Source of the DNA: Paenibacillus sp. NAIST15-1
GTDB taxonomy: Bacteria; Bacillota; Bacilli; Paenibacillales; Paenibacillaceae
DNA: 64,000 nucleotides
Direction: 5' to 3'
NCBI RefSeq assembly: GCF_001894745.1
Contig: NZ_BBYF01000001.1
Location: forward strand, 558,001-622,000
Part shown: piece by piece, positions 17,124-25,480 of the stretch
Numbering within the stretch: position 1 is the first letter of the stretch
Layout of the letters: each line of letters begins with the position of its first letter
Position numbers and translations under genes: made by a program
The notes under the pieces: model-generated
The model's input: the letters and a program-made list of their open reading frames with translations, nothing else
Told to the model about the DNA's origin: nothing
Databases searched by the model: none

Positions 17124-18140
17124 ATGCTGTATTATGTAGACTACCATATGCATTTGGAGGAAGGCCCTTATTCGTTCCGCTGGCTTGATCGTACGAATCA
17201 AGCATTCGATCACTTCCATCCAATTGCTGAACCACTCCATTCCCGTGCATGGCTCGAAGCGAGTTATGCGCGTATGCATACAAGACTGCAGCGAGGAGCT
17301 TATGACGAATCATGGCTCGATCTCTATTTGCAAGAAGCGCTGCGCAAAGGACTGCGGGAGGTCGGAATCGTAGATCATCTCTATCGGTTTCGAGAGACGC
17401 TCCCCTACTTCGAACGTCACCTCGATATCGGAGACTCCCCGCTTGGTCGCCTTCAGCATACATGGCTGCATCAAGTATGCACCGAGCGGATGGAGGATTT
17501 CGCAGCTGCCATTCAGGCTGCGAAGTCGAGATGGGCCGCACAGGGTGTCGAGCTCCGTCTCGGATTAGAGGCGGATTATTTTGCAGGTGGAGAGAAGGAC
17601 CTAGAATCATTCATTGCGATGGCGGATTGGGACTACGTGATCGGGTCGATTCACTATGTGGATGGATGGGGATTCGATAATCCCGAGACTCAGTTCCGCT
17701 TCGATCAGGTTGATCTGCGTGAACTGTACGGACGCTTTTTCGATGATGTCGAACGAATGATTAACAGCGGTCTGTTCGATATTGCCGCCCATTTGGACAA
17801 TTTGAAAGTATTTAATTATCGCCCATCAGAAGAGCTGCTTCTCCCATACTACGAGCGAATCGCGCAAGCATTGAAACGGACAAATACAGCTACAGAGGTA
17901 AATGCAGGACTGTTCTACCGCTACCCGGTCAAGGAGGTGTGTCCGAGTTCCTCCTTTATTGATGTACTGCTTCGACATGATGTCCCCTTTACCCTGTCAT
18001 CGGATTCTCACTTTCCAGACGACGTCGGCAAATACGTGGCGGACAATACCCTTATGCTTCAGCAGCGCGGTCTAGCCGAAATTGCCACATTCCATCAACG
18101 CAAACGCATCATGCGACCGCTCGCAACTTCGACTTCTTAA
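17124..18140 (+). CDS. PHP-domain phosphoesterase (histidinol-phosphatase-like)
   Basis: The product of about 338 residues from MLYYVDYHMHLEEGPYS belongs to the PHP metallo-phosphatase family. Metal ligands are visible as DYHMHLEEG (HxH), GIVDH, GLEADYF, GSIHYVDGW, AHLDNLKVF and SSDSHFPDDVG. HisK-type members dephosphorylate histidinol phosphate, while other PHP enzymes open cyclic ribose phosphates or hydrolyse phosphodiesters. No histidine genes are nearby, so a role in processing the compound brought in by the adjacent transporter is more likely. An alternative start at 17088 lacks a ribosome site. It ends the locus before a strong bidirectional terminator. Confidence 0.85.
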   Translation: MLYYVDYHMHLEEGPYSFRWLDRTNQAFDHFHPIAEPLHSRAWLEASYARMHTRLQRGAYDESWLDLYLQEALRKGLREVGIVDHLYRFRETLPYFERHLDIGDSPLGRLQHTWLHQVCTERMEDFAAAIQAAKSRWAAQGVELRLGLEADYFAGGEKDLESFIAMADWDYVIGSIHYVDGWGFDNPETQFRFDQVDLRELYGRFFDDVERMINSGLFDIAAHLDNLKVFNYRPSEELLLPYYERIAQALKRTNTATEVNAGLFYRYPVKEVCPSSSFIDVLLRHDVPFTLSSDSHFPDDVGKYVADNTLMLQQRGLAEIATFHQRKRIMRPLATSTS

Positions 18141-18191
18141 TAAAGAAAACGCAAAGCGAGCTGCCCTCTCTCCTATCCCATGAAAATACAC

Positions 18192-18231
18192 AATCCCCGG
18201 CGCAACGACTGCACCGGGGATTTCATGTTTA
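18192..18231. terminator. Bidirectional terminator between the PHP gene and the convergent MerR gene
   Basis: Arms AATCCCCGG and CCGGGGATT (18192-18222) with T-rich sequence on the plus side (TTTCATGTTTATTATTTT). It ends one base before the stop codon of the minus-strand regulator. Confidence 0.8.
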
Positions 18232-19158
18232 TTATTTTATTTTCTTTCGAACCGGCTCGAATAGCTGCAGCCAATAAGCATTGCTGCTTCCCGCAGGGTT
18301 GTCATTTCGTATGTGCTCCTCCAGGCAGAATCTTACCTTCAAATCAGGTTCATAGTCTGGATGCTCGTTCAATTTCTCCATCAATAATTGCCACGATCCC
18401 GTAATATCATCCGTACTCACCATCATGGCATATACCCCGCCGGAGAACCTTACCTCCGCCAAATGACTTGGTATATCGATATTTTCGGGAAGGGAGGCAT
18501 ATGCACCATAACCGTAAACGTTCGATTCAACGTCAGGGAGTGGTTCTTCATTTTTTCCAAATAGCCGTGCCGTACCTTGCAGCTCAGCTTGCACGAGCCA
18601 GTCCGCTAATGATTCGATCGCTTCTTCTTCTGGAGATGCGCTGACGACAACATGGCTGACCATTCTCATTGATGGAAGGGTTACGAATTTGATTGATGCT
18701 GGAGAATAACTCCACTGATTACCCATCGGCATTGCCACCTCATGCTTCATATTTAAATGTAGGGACGGTACATGACTTAATTGCAACAGCAATCGAGCAG
18801 TAATCGGTTCATTGATGTACTTGTACGACTGCTCCAACCATTTCTTCAATGTTATTTCCTTCGATATGCACTCATTTTTGTGCTCAATCATCTCGTGTGC
18901 ATACTGAGTCATTACCTGATGTGCGGTTCGGAACGTCATATCCGCCAACACCACTTTAATCTCTCTAATCCCAATATCGAACCCTCTTAACCAGGCTGTA
19001 ATACGGATTGCAAGCACAGTCTGTTCATCATACATCCTCCAGCCAGAACAGGTATCGCGCTGACTTGCAAACAACCCCTGCGACTCCCAATGGCGCAGGG
19101 TACGGCTCGTCACACCGATTTCCTGCGATAATTTATCGATTCCTATCATGTTGCTCAT
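18232..19158 (-). CDS. MerR-family regulator with GyrI-like effector domain
   Basis: About 308 residues. The N-terminal MerR winged helix is MSNMIGIDKLSQEIGVTSRTLRHWE then GLFASQRDTCSGWRMYDEQTV. It recognises DNA and is followed by a helical linker. The C-terminal ~150 residues (SMRMVSHVVVSASPEEEAIESLADWLVQ, YGYGAYASLPENIDIP, FSGGVYAMMVS, YWLQLFEPVRKK) match the GyrI/AraC-effector-binding fold that binds small aromatic or lipophilic molecules in BmrR-type regulators. Start is set at ATG 19156-19158 with AGAGGT upstream. A perfect 16-bp palindrome just upstream suggests autoregulation. The divergent thi operon is unlikely to be its target because that has its own riboswitch. Confidence 0.85.
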   Translation of the reverse strand: MSNMIGIDKLSQEIGVTSRTLRHWESQGLFASQRDTCSGWRMYDEQTVLAIRITAWLRGFDIGIREIKVVLADMTFRTAHQVMTQYAHEMIEHKNECISKEITLKKWLEQSYKYINEPITARLLLQLSHVPSLHLNMKHEVAMPMGNQWSYSPASIKFVTLPSMRMVSHVVVSASPEEEAIESLADWLVQAELQGTARLFGKNEEPLPDVESNVYGYGAYASLPENIDIPSHLAEVRFSGGVYAMMVSTDDITGSWQLLMEKLNEHPDYEPDLKVRFCLEEHIRNDNPAGSSNAYWLQLFEPVRKKIK

Positions 19159-19189
19159 CACTATCATCAACCTCTGTCACTTGACGTAT

Positions 19190-19205
19190 CATAAGGCGCC
19201 TTATG
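19190..19205. promoter_or_regulatory. Perfect palindrome, probable operator of the MerR/GyrI regulator
   Basis: CATAAGGCGCCTTATG is a perfect 16-bp palindrome 32 bp upstream of the regulator start. MerR proteins bind dyads of about this size. Confidence 0.55.
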
Positions 19206-19306
19206 AGGTTATTGTATCAGTTGTCGCAGCGTCAATTGCAATACGAAACTTCGCTCCAATCACTAACAAATTATCGTTTTGACCGAATGGTTCAGAAAAC
19301 TTACGT

Positions 19307-19335
19307 TTTACAATTATCTCCATCAATGCTAAAGT
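19307..19335 (+). promoter_or_regulatory. Candidate promoter of the thiamine operon
   Basis: TTTACA (19307-19312), 17-bp spacer, TAAAGT (19330-19335), about 30 bp before the TPP aptamer. The -10 is weak. Confidence 0.4.
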
Positions 19336-19363
19336 AGTTCGTAAGATGAATATGACGTGAAAT

Positions 19364-19449
19364 CCACTAGGGGAGCCGCATAGGCGGCTGAGACAAGAAT
19401 TCTTGGACCCTTTGAACCTGATCCGGGTAATACCGGCGGAGGGAAGTGG
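19364..19449 (+). ncRNA. TPP riboswitch aptamer (THI element)
   Basis: The THI consensus is almost complete: ACTAGGGGAGCC, then GGCGGCTGAGA, then the conserved CCCTTTGAACCTGATCCGGG, TAATACCGGCG and GAGGGAAGTGG closing the P1 stem. It senses thiamine pyrophosphate. A transcription terminator follows at 19484, so TPP binding should switch off tenA-thiM-thiD-thiE. Confidence 0.98.
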
Positions 19450-19483
19450 AGCCGGCCTCATGGTCTTTTTGTATGGACATGAT

Positions 19484-19514
19484 GAAGCCGCTCCATTTCG
19501 GGGCGGCTTTTTTT
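19484..19514 (+). terminator. Regulated terminator of the TPP riboswitch
   Basis: AGCCGCTCC..GGGGCGGCT hairpin followed by TTTTTTT, placed between aptamer and tenA. Confidence 0.9.
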
Positions 19515-19589
19515 GGCTGCCGCGAAGTGCTCCTTGACCAGATTTCAGCATGCATTCATCCCCTATCCAATTATGCGGAGGTGCTGTTC

Positions 19590-20291
19590 ATGCTTACATT
19601 TACGGAGGAACTGAGACACGAAGCGGAGCCGATATACGATGCCATTATGGAGCATCCGTTCGTTCGGGGAATTGCTAAGGGTACTGTCAAGAAAGAACAG
19701 TTGATTCACTACGTAAAGCAGGATTTTGAATATTTGAATGCCTTTATTCGGATTTATGGCATTGCGATTTCCAAATGCGACAACCGAGAGACAATGGCTC
19801 TTTTCAACGAGCAAATCTCATTCGTACTGAATAGCGAGACACACCCCCATCATAATTTTTGTAACGTGGCAGGCGTGACGTTCGAAGAACTGCAAGGCTA
19901 CCCGCTCGCCCCTTCTGCGAGCCATTATGTGTCCCATATGCTTACCGTGGCCCATGAAGGTACCCTGGAAGATATTATTGCGGCTTTGCTGCCTTGCCCA
20001 TGGACATATACGGAGATCGGACAACGTTTGCTAAAAGAAGTGAATCCAGATGAGACCCATCCGTTCTATGAGTGGATTCATTTCTATGGAGACCTCGGCG
20101 GCGGAGTTACGGACAAAATGCGCCGAATGCTGGATGAATGGGCAGAATCGCTGTCGCAAGCACGCAAGCAGCAGCTGAAGAAGCATTTTCTGACCAGCTG
20201 CCAGCTGGAATATATGTTTTGGGACATGGCTTATCAAGTAGAAGACTGGCCGGTAAGCTTGACGGAGAAGACAGAGGTGAAACAAGGATGA
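19590..20291 (+). CDS. tenA: Thiaminase II / aminopyrimidine aminohydrolase
   Basis: The 233-residue TenA enzyme hydrolyses aminopyrimidine breakdown products of thiamine to HMP for salvage. Start MLTFTEELRHEAEPIYD has GGAGGTG upstream; a longer frame would read through the riboswitch terminator and is rejected. The active-site Cys lies in LLPCPWTYTEIGQRL, equivalent to Cys135 of B. subtilis TenA, and the helical-bundle motifs HPFVRGIAKGTV, YVKQDFEYL and FYGDLGGGV are seen. The gene is first in a TPP-controlled operon and overlaps thiM by 4 bp. Confidence 0.96.
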   Translation: MLTFTEELRHEAEPIYDAIMEHPFVRGIAKGTVKKEQLIHYVKQDFEYLNAFIRIYGIAISKCDNRETMALFNEQISFVLNSETHPHHNFCNVAGVTFEELQGYPLAPSASHYVSHMLTVAHEGTLEDIIAALLPCPWTYTEIGQRLLKEVNPDETHPFYEWIHFYGDLGGGVTDKMRRMLDEWAESLSQARKQQLKKHFLTSCQLEYMFWDMAYQVEDWPVSLTEKTEVKQG

Positions 20292-21133
20292 ATGATATGC
20301 CTCTCTTCCCCCAACGTATTAAGGAACGGCGCCCCCTCATACACAATATGACGAATATCGTCGTCGCCAACTTTACCGCTAACGGTCTGCTAGCCATTGG
20401 AGCCTCCCCTGTGATGGCTTCAGCCAAGGAAGAGGTAGCGGACATGGCCAAGGCAGCAGATGCGCTCGTATTGAACCTTGGCACGCTCGATACTGACATG
20501 ATAGAAGCTATGCTAATCGCAGGGCGGTCGGCGAATGTACATGGCATTCCCGTTATTCTCGATCCAGTAGGCGCAGGCGCAACGCCGTATCGGACGAAGG
20601 TATCTGTGAAGATGCTTAAGGAATTGCGCGTCTCGATCGTGCGCGGCAACGCCGCTGAAATTGCCCAGCTTATGGGGGAAGCAGGCGAGATCAAGGGCGT
20701 GGATTGCGTGGAGTCTGAAAGCTCCCTCCGCTCCCCTGAAGCGTTGTTCGATCTTGCTGCGCGGGCAGCCGATCGATTCGGCACCATCGTTGCCATTTCG
20801 GGAAAAGAAGATGTCATTACGGACGGCACAACCGGCTATATCATTGAGGGCGGTCATCCGATGTTAACGAACATTACAGGAAGCGGGTGCCTGCTGACAT
20901 CGGTAATCGGCGCATTTGCTGCGATTGAATCTGATTTATTGCTGGCAGGAGCCGCAGCGATGTCTTATTATGGGTGCTCAGCCGTCCATGCCTATCGAAC
21001 AGCGGGCCACCGAGGGCCTGGCAGCTTCCAAACCGCATTTCTTGATGCCTTGGCTGAGATCGACCAATTCGATACAGCAGCATCAACGATCACCCCTCGC
21101 CAAGCCTCCGTTAGAAGGAAGGTATGGCTATGA
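20288..21133 (+). CDS. thiM: Hydroxyethylthiazole kinase
   Basis: 281 residues; phosphorylates 4-methyl-5-hydroxyethylthiazole using ATP. Typical ThiM landmarks are PLIHNMTNIVVANFTANGLLAIGASPVMA (split by the family turn), LVLNLGTL, ILDPVGAGATPYR, IVRGNAAEI and the anion-hole motif NITGSGCLLTSVIGAF with its catalytic Cys. Start ATG 20288 overlaps the tenA stop as ATGA and has AGAGGTG upstream. It ends inside thiD by 10 bp. Confidence 0.97.
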   Translation: MNDMPLFPQRIKERRPLIHNMTNIVVANFTANGLLAIGASPVMASAKEEVADMAKAADALVLNLGTLDTDMIEAMLIAGRSANVHGIPVILDPVGAGATPYRTKVSVKMLKELRVSIVRGNAAEIAQLMGEAGEIKGVDCVESESSLRSPEALFDLAARAADRFGTIVAISGKEDVITDGTTGYIIEGGHPMLTNITGSGCLLTSVIGAFAAIESDLLLAGAAAMSYYGCSAVHAYRTAGHRGPGSFQTAFLDALAEIDQFDTAASTITPRQASVRRKVWL

Positions 21134-21948
21134 CGGTTGCACGAGCATTGACGATTGCCGGTTCCGATAGCGGTGGCGGCGCCGGCATTCAAGCCGATAT
21201 CAAGACATACCAAGAGCTGAACGTATTCGGCATGTCAGCGATTACGGCCGTGACTGTACAGAACACGCTTGGCGTTCATGGCGTTTACCCGCTATCTCCT
21301 GAAGCCGTTGCTGAACAGATAAATGCCGTCGTAGAAGATATTGGGGTTGATGCTGTCAAAACAGGGATGCTGTTCAGTGCAGGCATTATTGAGACAGTAG
21401 CGAATCGCCTTGAAGCATTCGGTTTGAACAACGTTGTCGTCGACCCAGTCATGATAGCCAAGGGAGGCGCAGAGCTGCTGCAGCAAGATGCCATAGAGGC
21501 CATGAAGAATCGCCTGCTGCCGCTTGCGCTGATTGTCACGCCGAACATCCCAGAGGCAGAAGCGCTTGCAGGAATGAAGATTGTCACCCTGCAAGATCGG
21601 TGCAAGGCTGCGATAAGAATTGCTGATTACGGCGCCAAAATGGTCATCATCAAGGGAGGCCACGACATGACGACCGAGCTTGCTGTTGACCTACTCTATG
21701 ATGGGACTCGCTTCACACTGCTGGAAGACCGCAGAATCATGACCAAGCATACTCATGGCACGGGCTGCACTTACTCGGCAGCGATTACGGCAGAACTTGC
21801 GAAGGGCACTGCTCCCAATGAAGCGGTTCGTACTGCGCGGCATTATATTCAGGCAGCAATTGAGGAGACACTCGGGCTTGGCGGAGGCAACGGCCCGACA
21901 AACCACTGGGCATATCGGCAGCGGCAGATGGATGAGGTGATCAGATGA
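21124..21948 (+). CDS. thiD: Hydroxymethylpyrimidine / phosphomethylpyrimidine kinase
   Basis: 274-residue ribokinase-fold enzyme that phosphorylates HMP and HMP-P to HMP-PP. Signatures: LTIAGSDSGGGAGIQADIKT, TAVTVQNTLGVHG, VVDPVMIAKGGAELL, TPNIPEAEAL, and the catalytic HTHGTGCTYSAAI with the base Asp/Cys region near residue 213. Overlaps thiM at its start and thiE at its end (ATGA). An internal ATG at 21130 is an alternative start. It joins TenA and ThiM products to ThiE. Confidence 0.97.
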   Translation: MAMTVARALTIAGSDSGGGAGIQADIKTYQELNVFGMSAITAVTVQNTLGVHGVYPLSPEAVAEQINAVVEDIGVDAVKTGMLFSAGIIETVANRLEAFGLNNVVVDPVMIAKGGAELLQQDAIEAMKNRLLPLALIVTPNIPEAEALAGMKIVTLQDRCKAAIRIADYGAKMVIIKGGHDMTTELAVDLLYDGTRFTLLEDRRIMTKHTHGTGCTYSAAITAELAKGTAPNEAVRTARHYIQAAIEETLGLGGGNGPTNHWAYRQRQMDEVIR

Positions 21949-22628
21949 TAAGTATAGATAGTCGCATTGAAGATGCCCGCATGCGTTCCTATTTGCAGCT
22001 GTACCTCGTGCTCGGCAGCGTCAATTGCAAGGCTGACCCTGCATCTGTTGTCGAAGAGGCCATTCGTGGAGGGGCGACGATGATACAATTTAGGGAAAAG
22101 GGCGCAAACGCGCTGAAGACTGCAGCTAAGAAAGAACTTGCAATGCGCATTCAGTCGGTGTGCAGAAGACACGACATCCCCTTCCTCGTGAACGATGATG
22201 TAGAGCTGGCGCTTGCCTTGAATGCGGACGGGGTTCATGTCGGCCAGAACGACGAGCCTGCGGCGCAAGTCAGGGATCGCATCGGCAATAAAATACTCGG
22301 CGTGTCCGTTCATTCGGCAGCTGAGGCTCTGCTGGCTGAGGAACAAGGAGCCGATTATCTCGGCGTTGGGCCGATATATTCGACTGCTTCCAAAGAGGAT
22401 GCTCTAGAGCCGCAAGGCACTGCAATCATTCAACGGCTAACAGAGATAACATCACTGCCGATCGTAGGCATTGGCGGCATTACGGCAGAGCGTGCGCCAC
22501 ATGTGATTCGAGCTGGTGCAGACGGGATCGCTGTTATCTCTGCAATTACCCATGCGGAAGATAGGTATCAAGCTGCGAAAATGCTCGTTTCCCGTGTAAC
22601 TGACTCGATTACGCGTAACTTTGCCTAA
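21945..22628 (+). CDS. thiE: Thiamine-phosphate synthase
   Basis: 227-residue TIM-barrel enzyme coupling HMP-PP with thiazole phosphate. Motifs: MIQFREKG, FLVNDDVELALALNADGVHVGQND, ILGVSVHSAAEA, GADYLGVGPIYSTASKEDA, and IVGIGGIT, which binds the thiazole phosphate. An N-terminal extension of about 15 residues precedes the barrel. With tenA, thiM and thiD it completes a salvage pathway; genes for de novo HMP or thiazole synthesis are not here. Confidence 0.97.
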   Translation: MISIDSRIEDARMRSYLQLYLVLGSVNCKADPASVVEEAIRGGATMIQFREKGANALKTAAKKELAMRIQSVCRRHDIPFLVNDDVELALALNADGVHVGQNDEPAAQVRDRIGNKILGVSVHSAAEALLAEEQGADYLGVGPIYSTASKEDALEPQGTAIIQRLTEITSLPIVGIGGITAERAPHVIRAGADGIAVISAITHAEDRYQAAKMLVSRVTDSITRNFA

Positions 22629-22715
22629 GTGTCGCACTCTCTCTCATCATATACTTACAACAAAACGAAATTGTACACTTTTACTAGAAATTTATGCGAT
22701 GAACATGAAAAACAA

Positions 22716-22753
22716 GAGAAACCCTGTGTCTTTTAACAAAGACAGGGTTTCTC
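22716..22753 (+). terminator. First hairpin after the thi operon
   Basis: GAGAAACCCTGT and ACAGGGTTTCTC arms form a long stem with a small bulge. The following sequence is not T-rich, so it may act with the next hairpin. Confidence 0.5.
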
Positions 22754-22763
22754 AACAATCTGA

Positions 22764-22790
22764 GAATCCGCTGAATAAGCGGATTCTTTA
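22764..22790 (+). terminator. Second hairpin / terminator after thiE
   Basis: GAATCCGCT and AGCGGATTC arms with loop GAATA, followed by TTTATG. Confidence 0.6.
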
Positions 22791-22902
22791 TGCGTTTCTA
22801 CTACTTGTTACCAAGCTGCTTCGCGGAAATATCGAAAGAGGCCTTACCCTGTTCACATTCACAAAATCTAGTGATAATACCGCACTTCATCCCATCCCCC
22901 CT

Positions 22903-23631
22903 CTACACCGCATGCTCCAGCTTCATCAGCTCATCCGTCCGCACACATTTCAATCCGCGCCGATGCGTCTCGGACAGTACGTCTCTCAGCACCATTATCA
23001 TCTGCTTCGGAGCCTCTCGGTCAGCGCCGAACGTATCTCCGCTGTCATGCAGTACTATAACTGATCCGGGCTCGATTCGCTCTGACAACAGCTTGCGCAA
23101 GTTGCATTCTCCCGTATCCAGCTTCCAATCCCGCGCAATAATCGACCATAATACGAGCCGATACGATTTGCGCAGCAGGAACAGATCTCCCATATTCAAT
23201 ATCCCCCATGGAGGACGATAGAAGGTTGGCCGCTCCCCTGTAATGCGTTCAATAATGTCCGCAGAACGTTCCACATGCTCGCGCCTGATGTTCCGAGGCG
23301 TCATGACCCAATTCGGCATATGCGTATAATTGTGAATGCCAATCTGATGGCCCTCCTCATGCATGCGTTTCACAAGCTCAGGATACTTCTCAGCCTTGCT
23401 GCCCAGAACAAAAAAGGTAGCCTTTACGCCCCGCTCGCGCAATAAATCAAGCAGCTCAGGCGTGTAATCAGGATCCGGTCCATCATCGAACGTAAACGCA
23501 ACATGACGATATGCCCGCTTCCGTCTCGCCTTGCGAAACACGCCCCATCCGCAGATTCGGGTCAATAAGAAAGGAAGCCCCATATAAATAGCGATCAGTA
23601 CAATTAATATTCCTGCGATAATATTGTCCAT
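22903..23631 (-). CDS. Polysaccharide deacetylase (NodB domain), membrane-anchored
   Basis: 242 residues. An N-terminal hydrophobic segment (IIAGILIVLIAIYMGLPFLL) anchors it, so the catalytic domain faces the wall. NodB metal motifs are TFDDGPDP (Asp-Asp), HNYTH (HxxxH) and RPPWG, with LHDSG near the C-terminus. Family members de-N-acetylate peptidoglycan or chitooligosaccharides. Start ATG has AGGAGAG upstream. It follows the YkoP-like gene by 10 bp on the same strand. Confidence 0.92.
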   Translation of the reverse strand: MDNIIAGILIVLIAIYMGLPFLLTRICGWGVFRKARRKRAYRHVAFTFDDGPDPDYTPELLDLLRERGVKATFFVLGSKAEKYPELVKRMHEEGHQIGIHNYTHMPNWVMTPRNIRREHVERSADIIERITGERPTFYRPPWGILNMGDLFLLRKSYRLVLWSIIARDWKLDTGECNLRKLLSERIEPGSVIVLHDSGDTFGADREAPKQMIMVLRDVLSETHRRGLKCVRTDELMKLEHAV

Positions 23632-23641
23632 GTTATCTCTC

Positions 23642-24235
23642 CTACTCCTTCACCCTATTCACATATCGATCCATTAACGTGGCACGAGACATCATCAGCA
23701 TCTTCGGTACCAGCTTCGATCGCTGCTGCTTCAAGCGCTTGGCTCCCTCCGGATTCAGCATGCGGAGCAGCAAACGCAGATATATGGTAGATACTCGCTG
23801 CATCCACTTCGTCTCCAGAGGGTGCAGCTCGAAGCCTAATCCATAAGTGATGCCGCGATGAAGCAGTGTTATCCCAGTCAGCGCCTTCACCTTAGCCAAT
23901 TCCGGATTCGTATTCACAGCATGGCCGACCAGCTTCAATGCATCACGCAGCCTGCGCGCCGTAACAAGTGCAGCCCGATCCGCACCAACGGAGCGAGACA
24001 GCTCCAGCACTTCCCGATTATCAAGGTGAATCTCGCATACATAGTCGCCTTTATGAATATAGCTTCCATCCTCACAGCGAATGGAGGTGCCTCGATGCGT
24101 CCGTACGACAACTTTACATATTCCGAACTGTGACTGATATACACTTCGAAGAGGCGTGATCAATTCAAATATAGCCTCCCACGTCATCCACAGTGATTGC
24201 AGCATTTTGTTGCCCAAGGTGGAGATCATGTACAA
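23642..24235 (-). CDS. YkoP-like protein of unknown function
   Basis: About 197 residues, resembling B. subtilis YkoP. Motifs seen are GICKVVVRTHRGTSI, GDYVCEIHLDNREVLELS, RLRDALKLVGHAV, ALTGITLLHRGITYGLGFELHPL and KLVPKMLMMSRATLM. No enzymatic motif, signal peptide or clear membrane helix is seen. The start is either TTG 24233-24235 (AAGGA five bases upstream) or ATG 24227-24229. The tight spacing to the deacetylase suggests they act together at the envelope; such YkoP-deacetylase pairing is an inference from position. Confidence 0.75.
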   Translation of the reverse strand: MYMISTLGNKMLQSLWMTWEAIFELITPLRSVYQSQFGICKVVVRTHRGTSIRCEDGSYIHKGDYVCEIHLDNREVLELSRSVGADRAALVTARRLRDALKLVGHAVNTNPELAKVKALTGITLLHRGITYGLGFELHPLETKWMQRVSTIYLRLLLRMLNPEGAKRLKQQRSKLVPKMLMMSRATLMDRYVNRVKE

Positions 24236-24383
24236 TCAAATCCTTCCTGTATGAAAATCGTGATCTGCTTGACTTACTTTCATCGTACAGCCTGGAGTTC
24301 TCTTTTTTCTTACTCCATTCTTACGAGTTTCTTAAGTAATTGAGGTAAGCAGAGTCCTTTATATCCAGACCTTTCCTTTAGAC

Positions 24384-24428
24384 AACAAAAAAGCAGTACA
24401 GCACTTCAAACTCTGTGCTGCACTGCTT
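24384..24428 (-). terminator. Terminator of the GNAT gene (thrS side)
   Basis: Arms AGCAGT.CAGCAC and GTGCTG.ACTGCT, and on the minus strand TTTTTTGTTG follows. Lies 70 bp after the acetyltransferase stop. Confidence 0.88.
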
Positions 24429-24496
24429 ATGCTAATTAACGAATCTCTTCGCTCTAACTTATCTAATGCTTCATTACGCTTCGGTTCCAGCGACTA

Positions 24497-25432
24497 TTAG
24501 ACCACAATATTGTCGGAAGCAGCTTGTTCCACTCTATCCGACGCTAGCTCTAGTACGTAATAGTCATTTATATTGCGCACGTGGAACCCACATGACGTGT
24601 ATAACCCTAGTGCCCGCTCATTCTCAACTGCAACTTCTAATTCAATCTTGGCAGTTGGCTGCTGCTCCTTCATGCGCTCAATAATACTGCGAAGAATCCA
24701 GCGTCCGTATCCTCTGCCTCTGTGCTCAGGTTGAACACTGAAGCCGAATAGAAATGCACTGCCTTCTTCTCGCATAGCATGAATCTTCCCGATAGGCAGC
24801 CAATCTCCATTCTCCTGCTGGCAGTCTGCAATAAAAATATAATCCTGCTGCGAGAGCATCGCCGTCTCTACATACCCTCTTGCATCTTCCTCATTCATAT
24901 CGAATCCGTCCATGTTCAATCGCGTGAGAAGAGCCACATCGCTGGTCTCTGCCTGACGTAATTCGATTTTCGCAGGGGGTTCACTAGCATCTTGCACATG
25001 CTCTCCAGTAAGTGTCATCCAATATTCGGAGAAGCTGCACTTCGAACCGATGCTCTCCAAATATTCCTTGCCGGATAAGGAAGGTCGAGCGCAAATGAAG
25101 ATAAGTTTCTCCACCTGACGTCTCCCACACTCCTGCTGAGCTTCCTTAACAAGCTGACTGAATATGCCTTGACGCCGATAGTCGGGATGCACCATCCCGC
25201 TTATCTCTACCTCCGATGCACAGAACTGATAGATACCGAGAAATCCAACAATCTCACCATCTACAACATACACATAGTCGTTAGCGACATCACCCGTGCG
25301 TGCACGAAGTGAATCCCAGTTCAACTTCAAAATGATTTGATCGTGTTCATTGCAAATGTCTTCCAACCTGTGCAGTGCTTCAAGCTGGTCAGCATCCAAT
25401 TGTGTATAGGTTCGCAAGCCTGTATTATTCAT
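24497..25432 (-). CDS. Tandem GNAT acetyltransferase
   Basis: 311 residues with two GNAT folds. In the N-terminal copy, the acetyl-CoA motif is VHPDYRRQGIFSQLVKEA near residues 81-98. In the C-terminal copy it is SVQPEHRGRGYGRWILRSI near 232-250, followed by LEVAVENERALGLYTSCGF, the usual motif B. Two-domain GNATs such as the mycothiol synthase type often keep one active site; here both have the R/QxxGxG/A loop. The substrate is unknown. It lies 48 bp after thrS on the same strand and may be co-transcribed with it under T-box control. Confidence 0.88.
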   Translation of the reverse strand: MNNTGLRTYTQLDADQLEALHRLEDICNEHDQIILKLNWDSLRARTGDVANDYVYVVDGEIVGFLGIYQFCASEVEISGMVHPDYRRQGIFSQLVKEAQQECGRRQVEKLIFICARPSLSGKEYLESIGSKCSFSEYWMTLTGEHVQDASEPPAKIELRQAETSDVALLTRLNMDGFDMNEEDARGYVETAMLSQQDYIFIADCQQENGDWLPIGKIHAMREEGSAFLFGFSVQPEHRGRGYGRWILRSIIERMKEQQPTAKIELEVAVENERALGLYTSCGFHVRNINDYYVLELASDRVEQAASDNIVV

Positions 25433-25480
25433 GGCTACTCATCTCCTTCGCTTTCAAATGCGAATTCATGAGATTGTATT

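Noticed and set aside
19446..19589. N-terminal extension of tenA
   Set aside because: Would translate through the TPP riboswitch terminator and has no ribosome site; ATG at 19590 has GGAGGTG and gives the family length.
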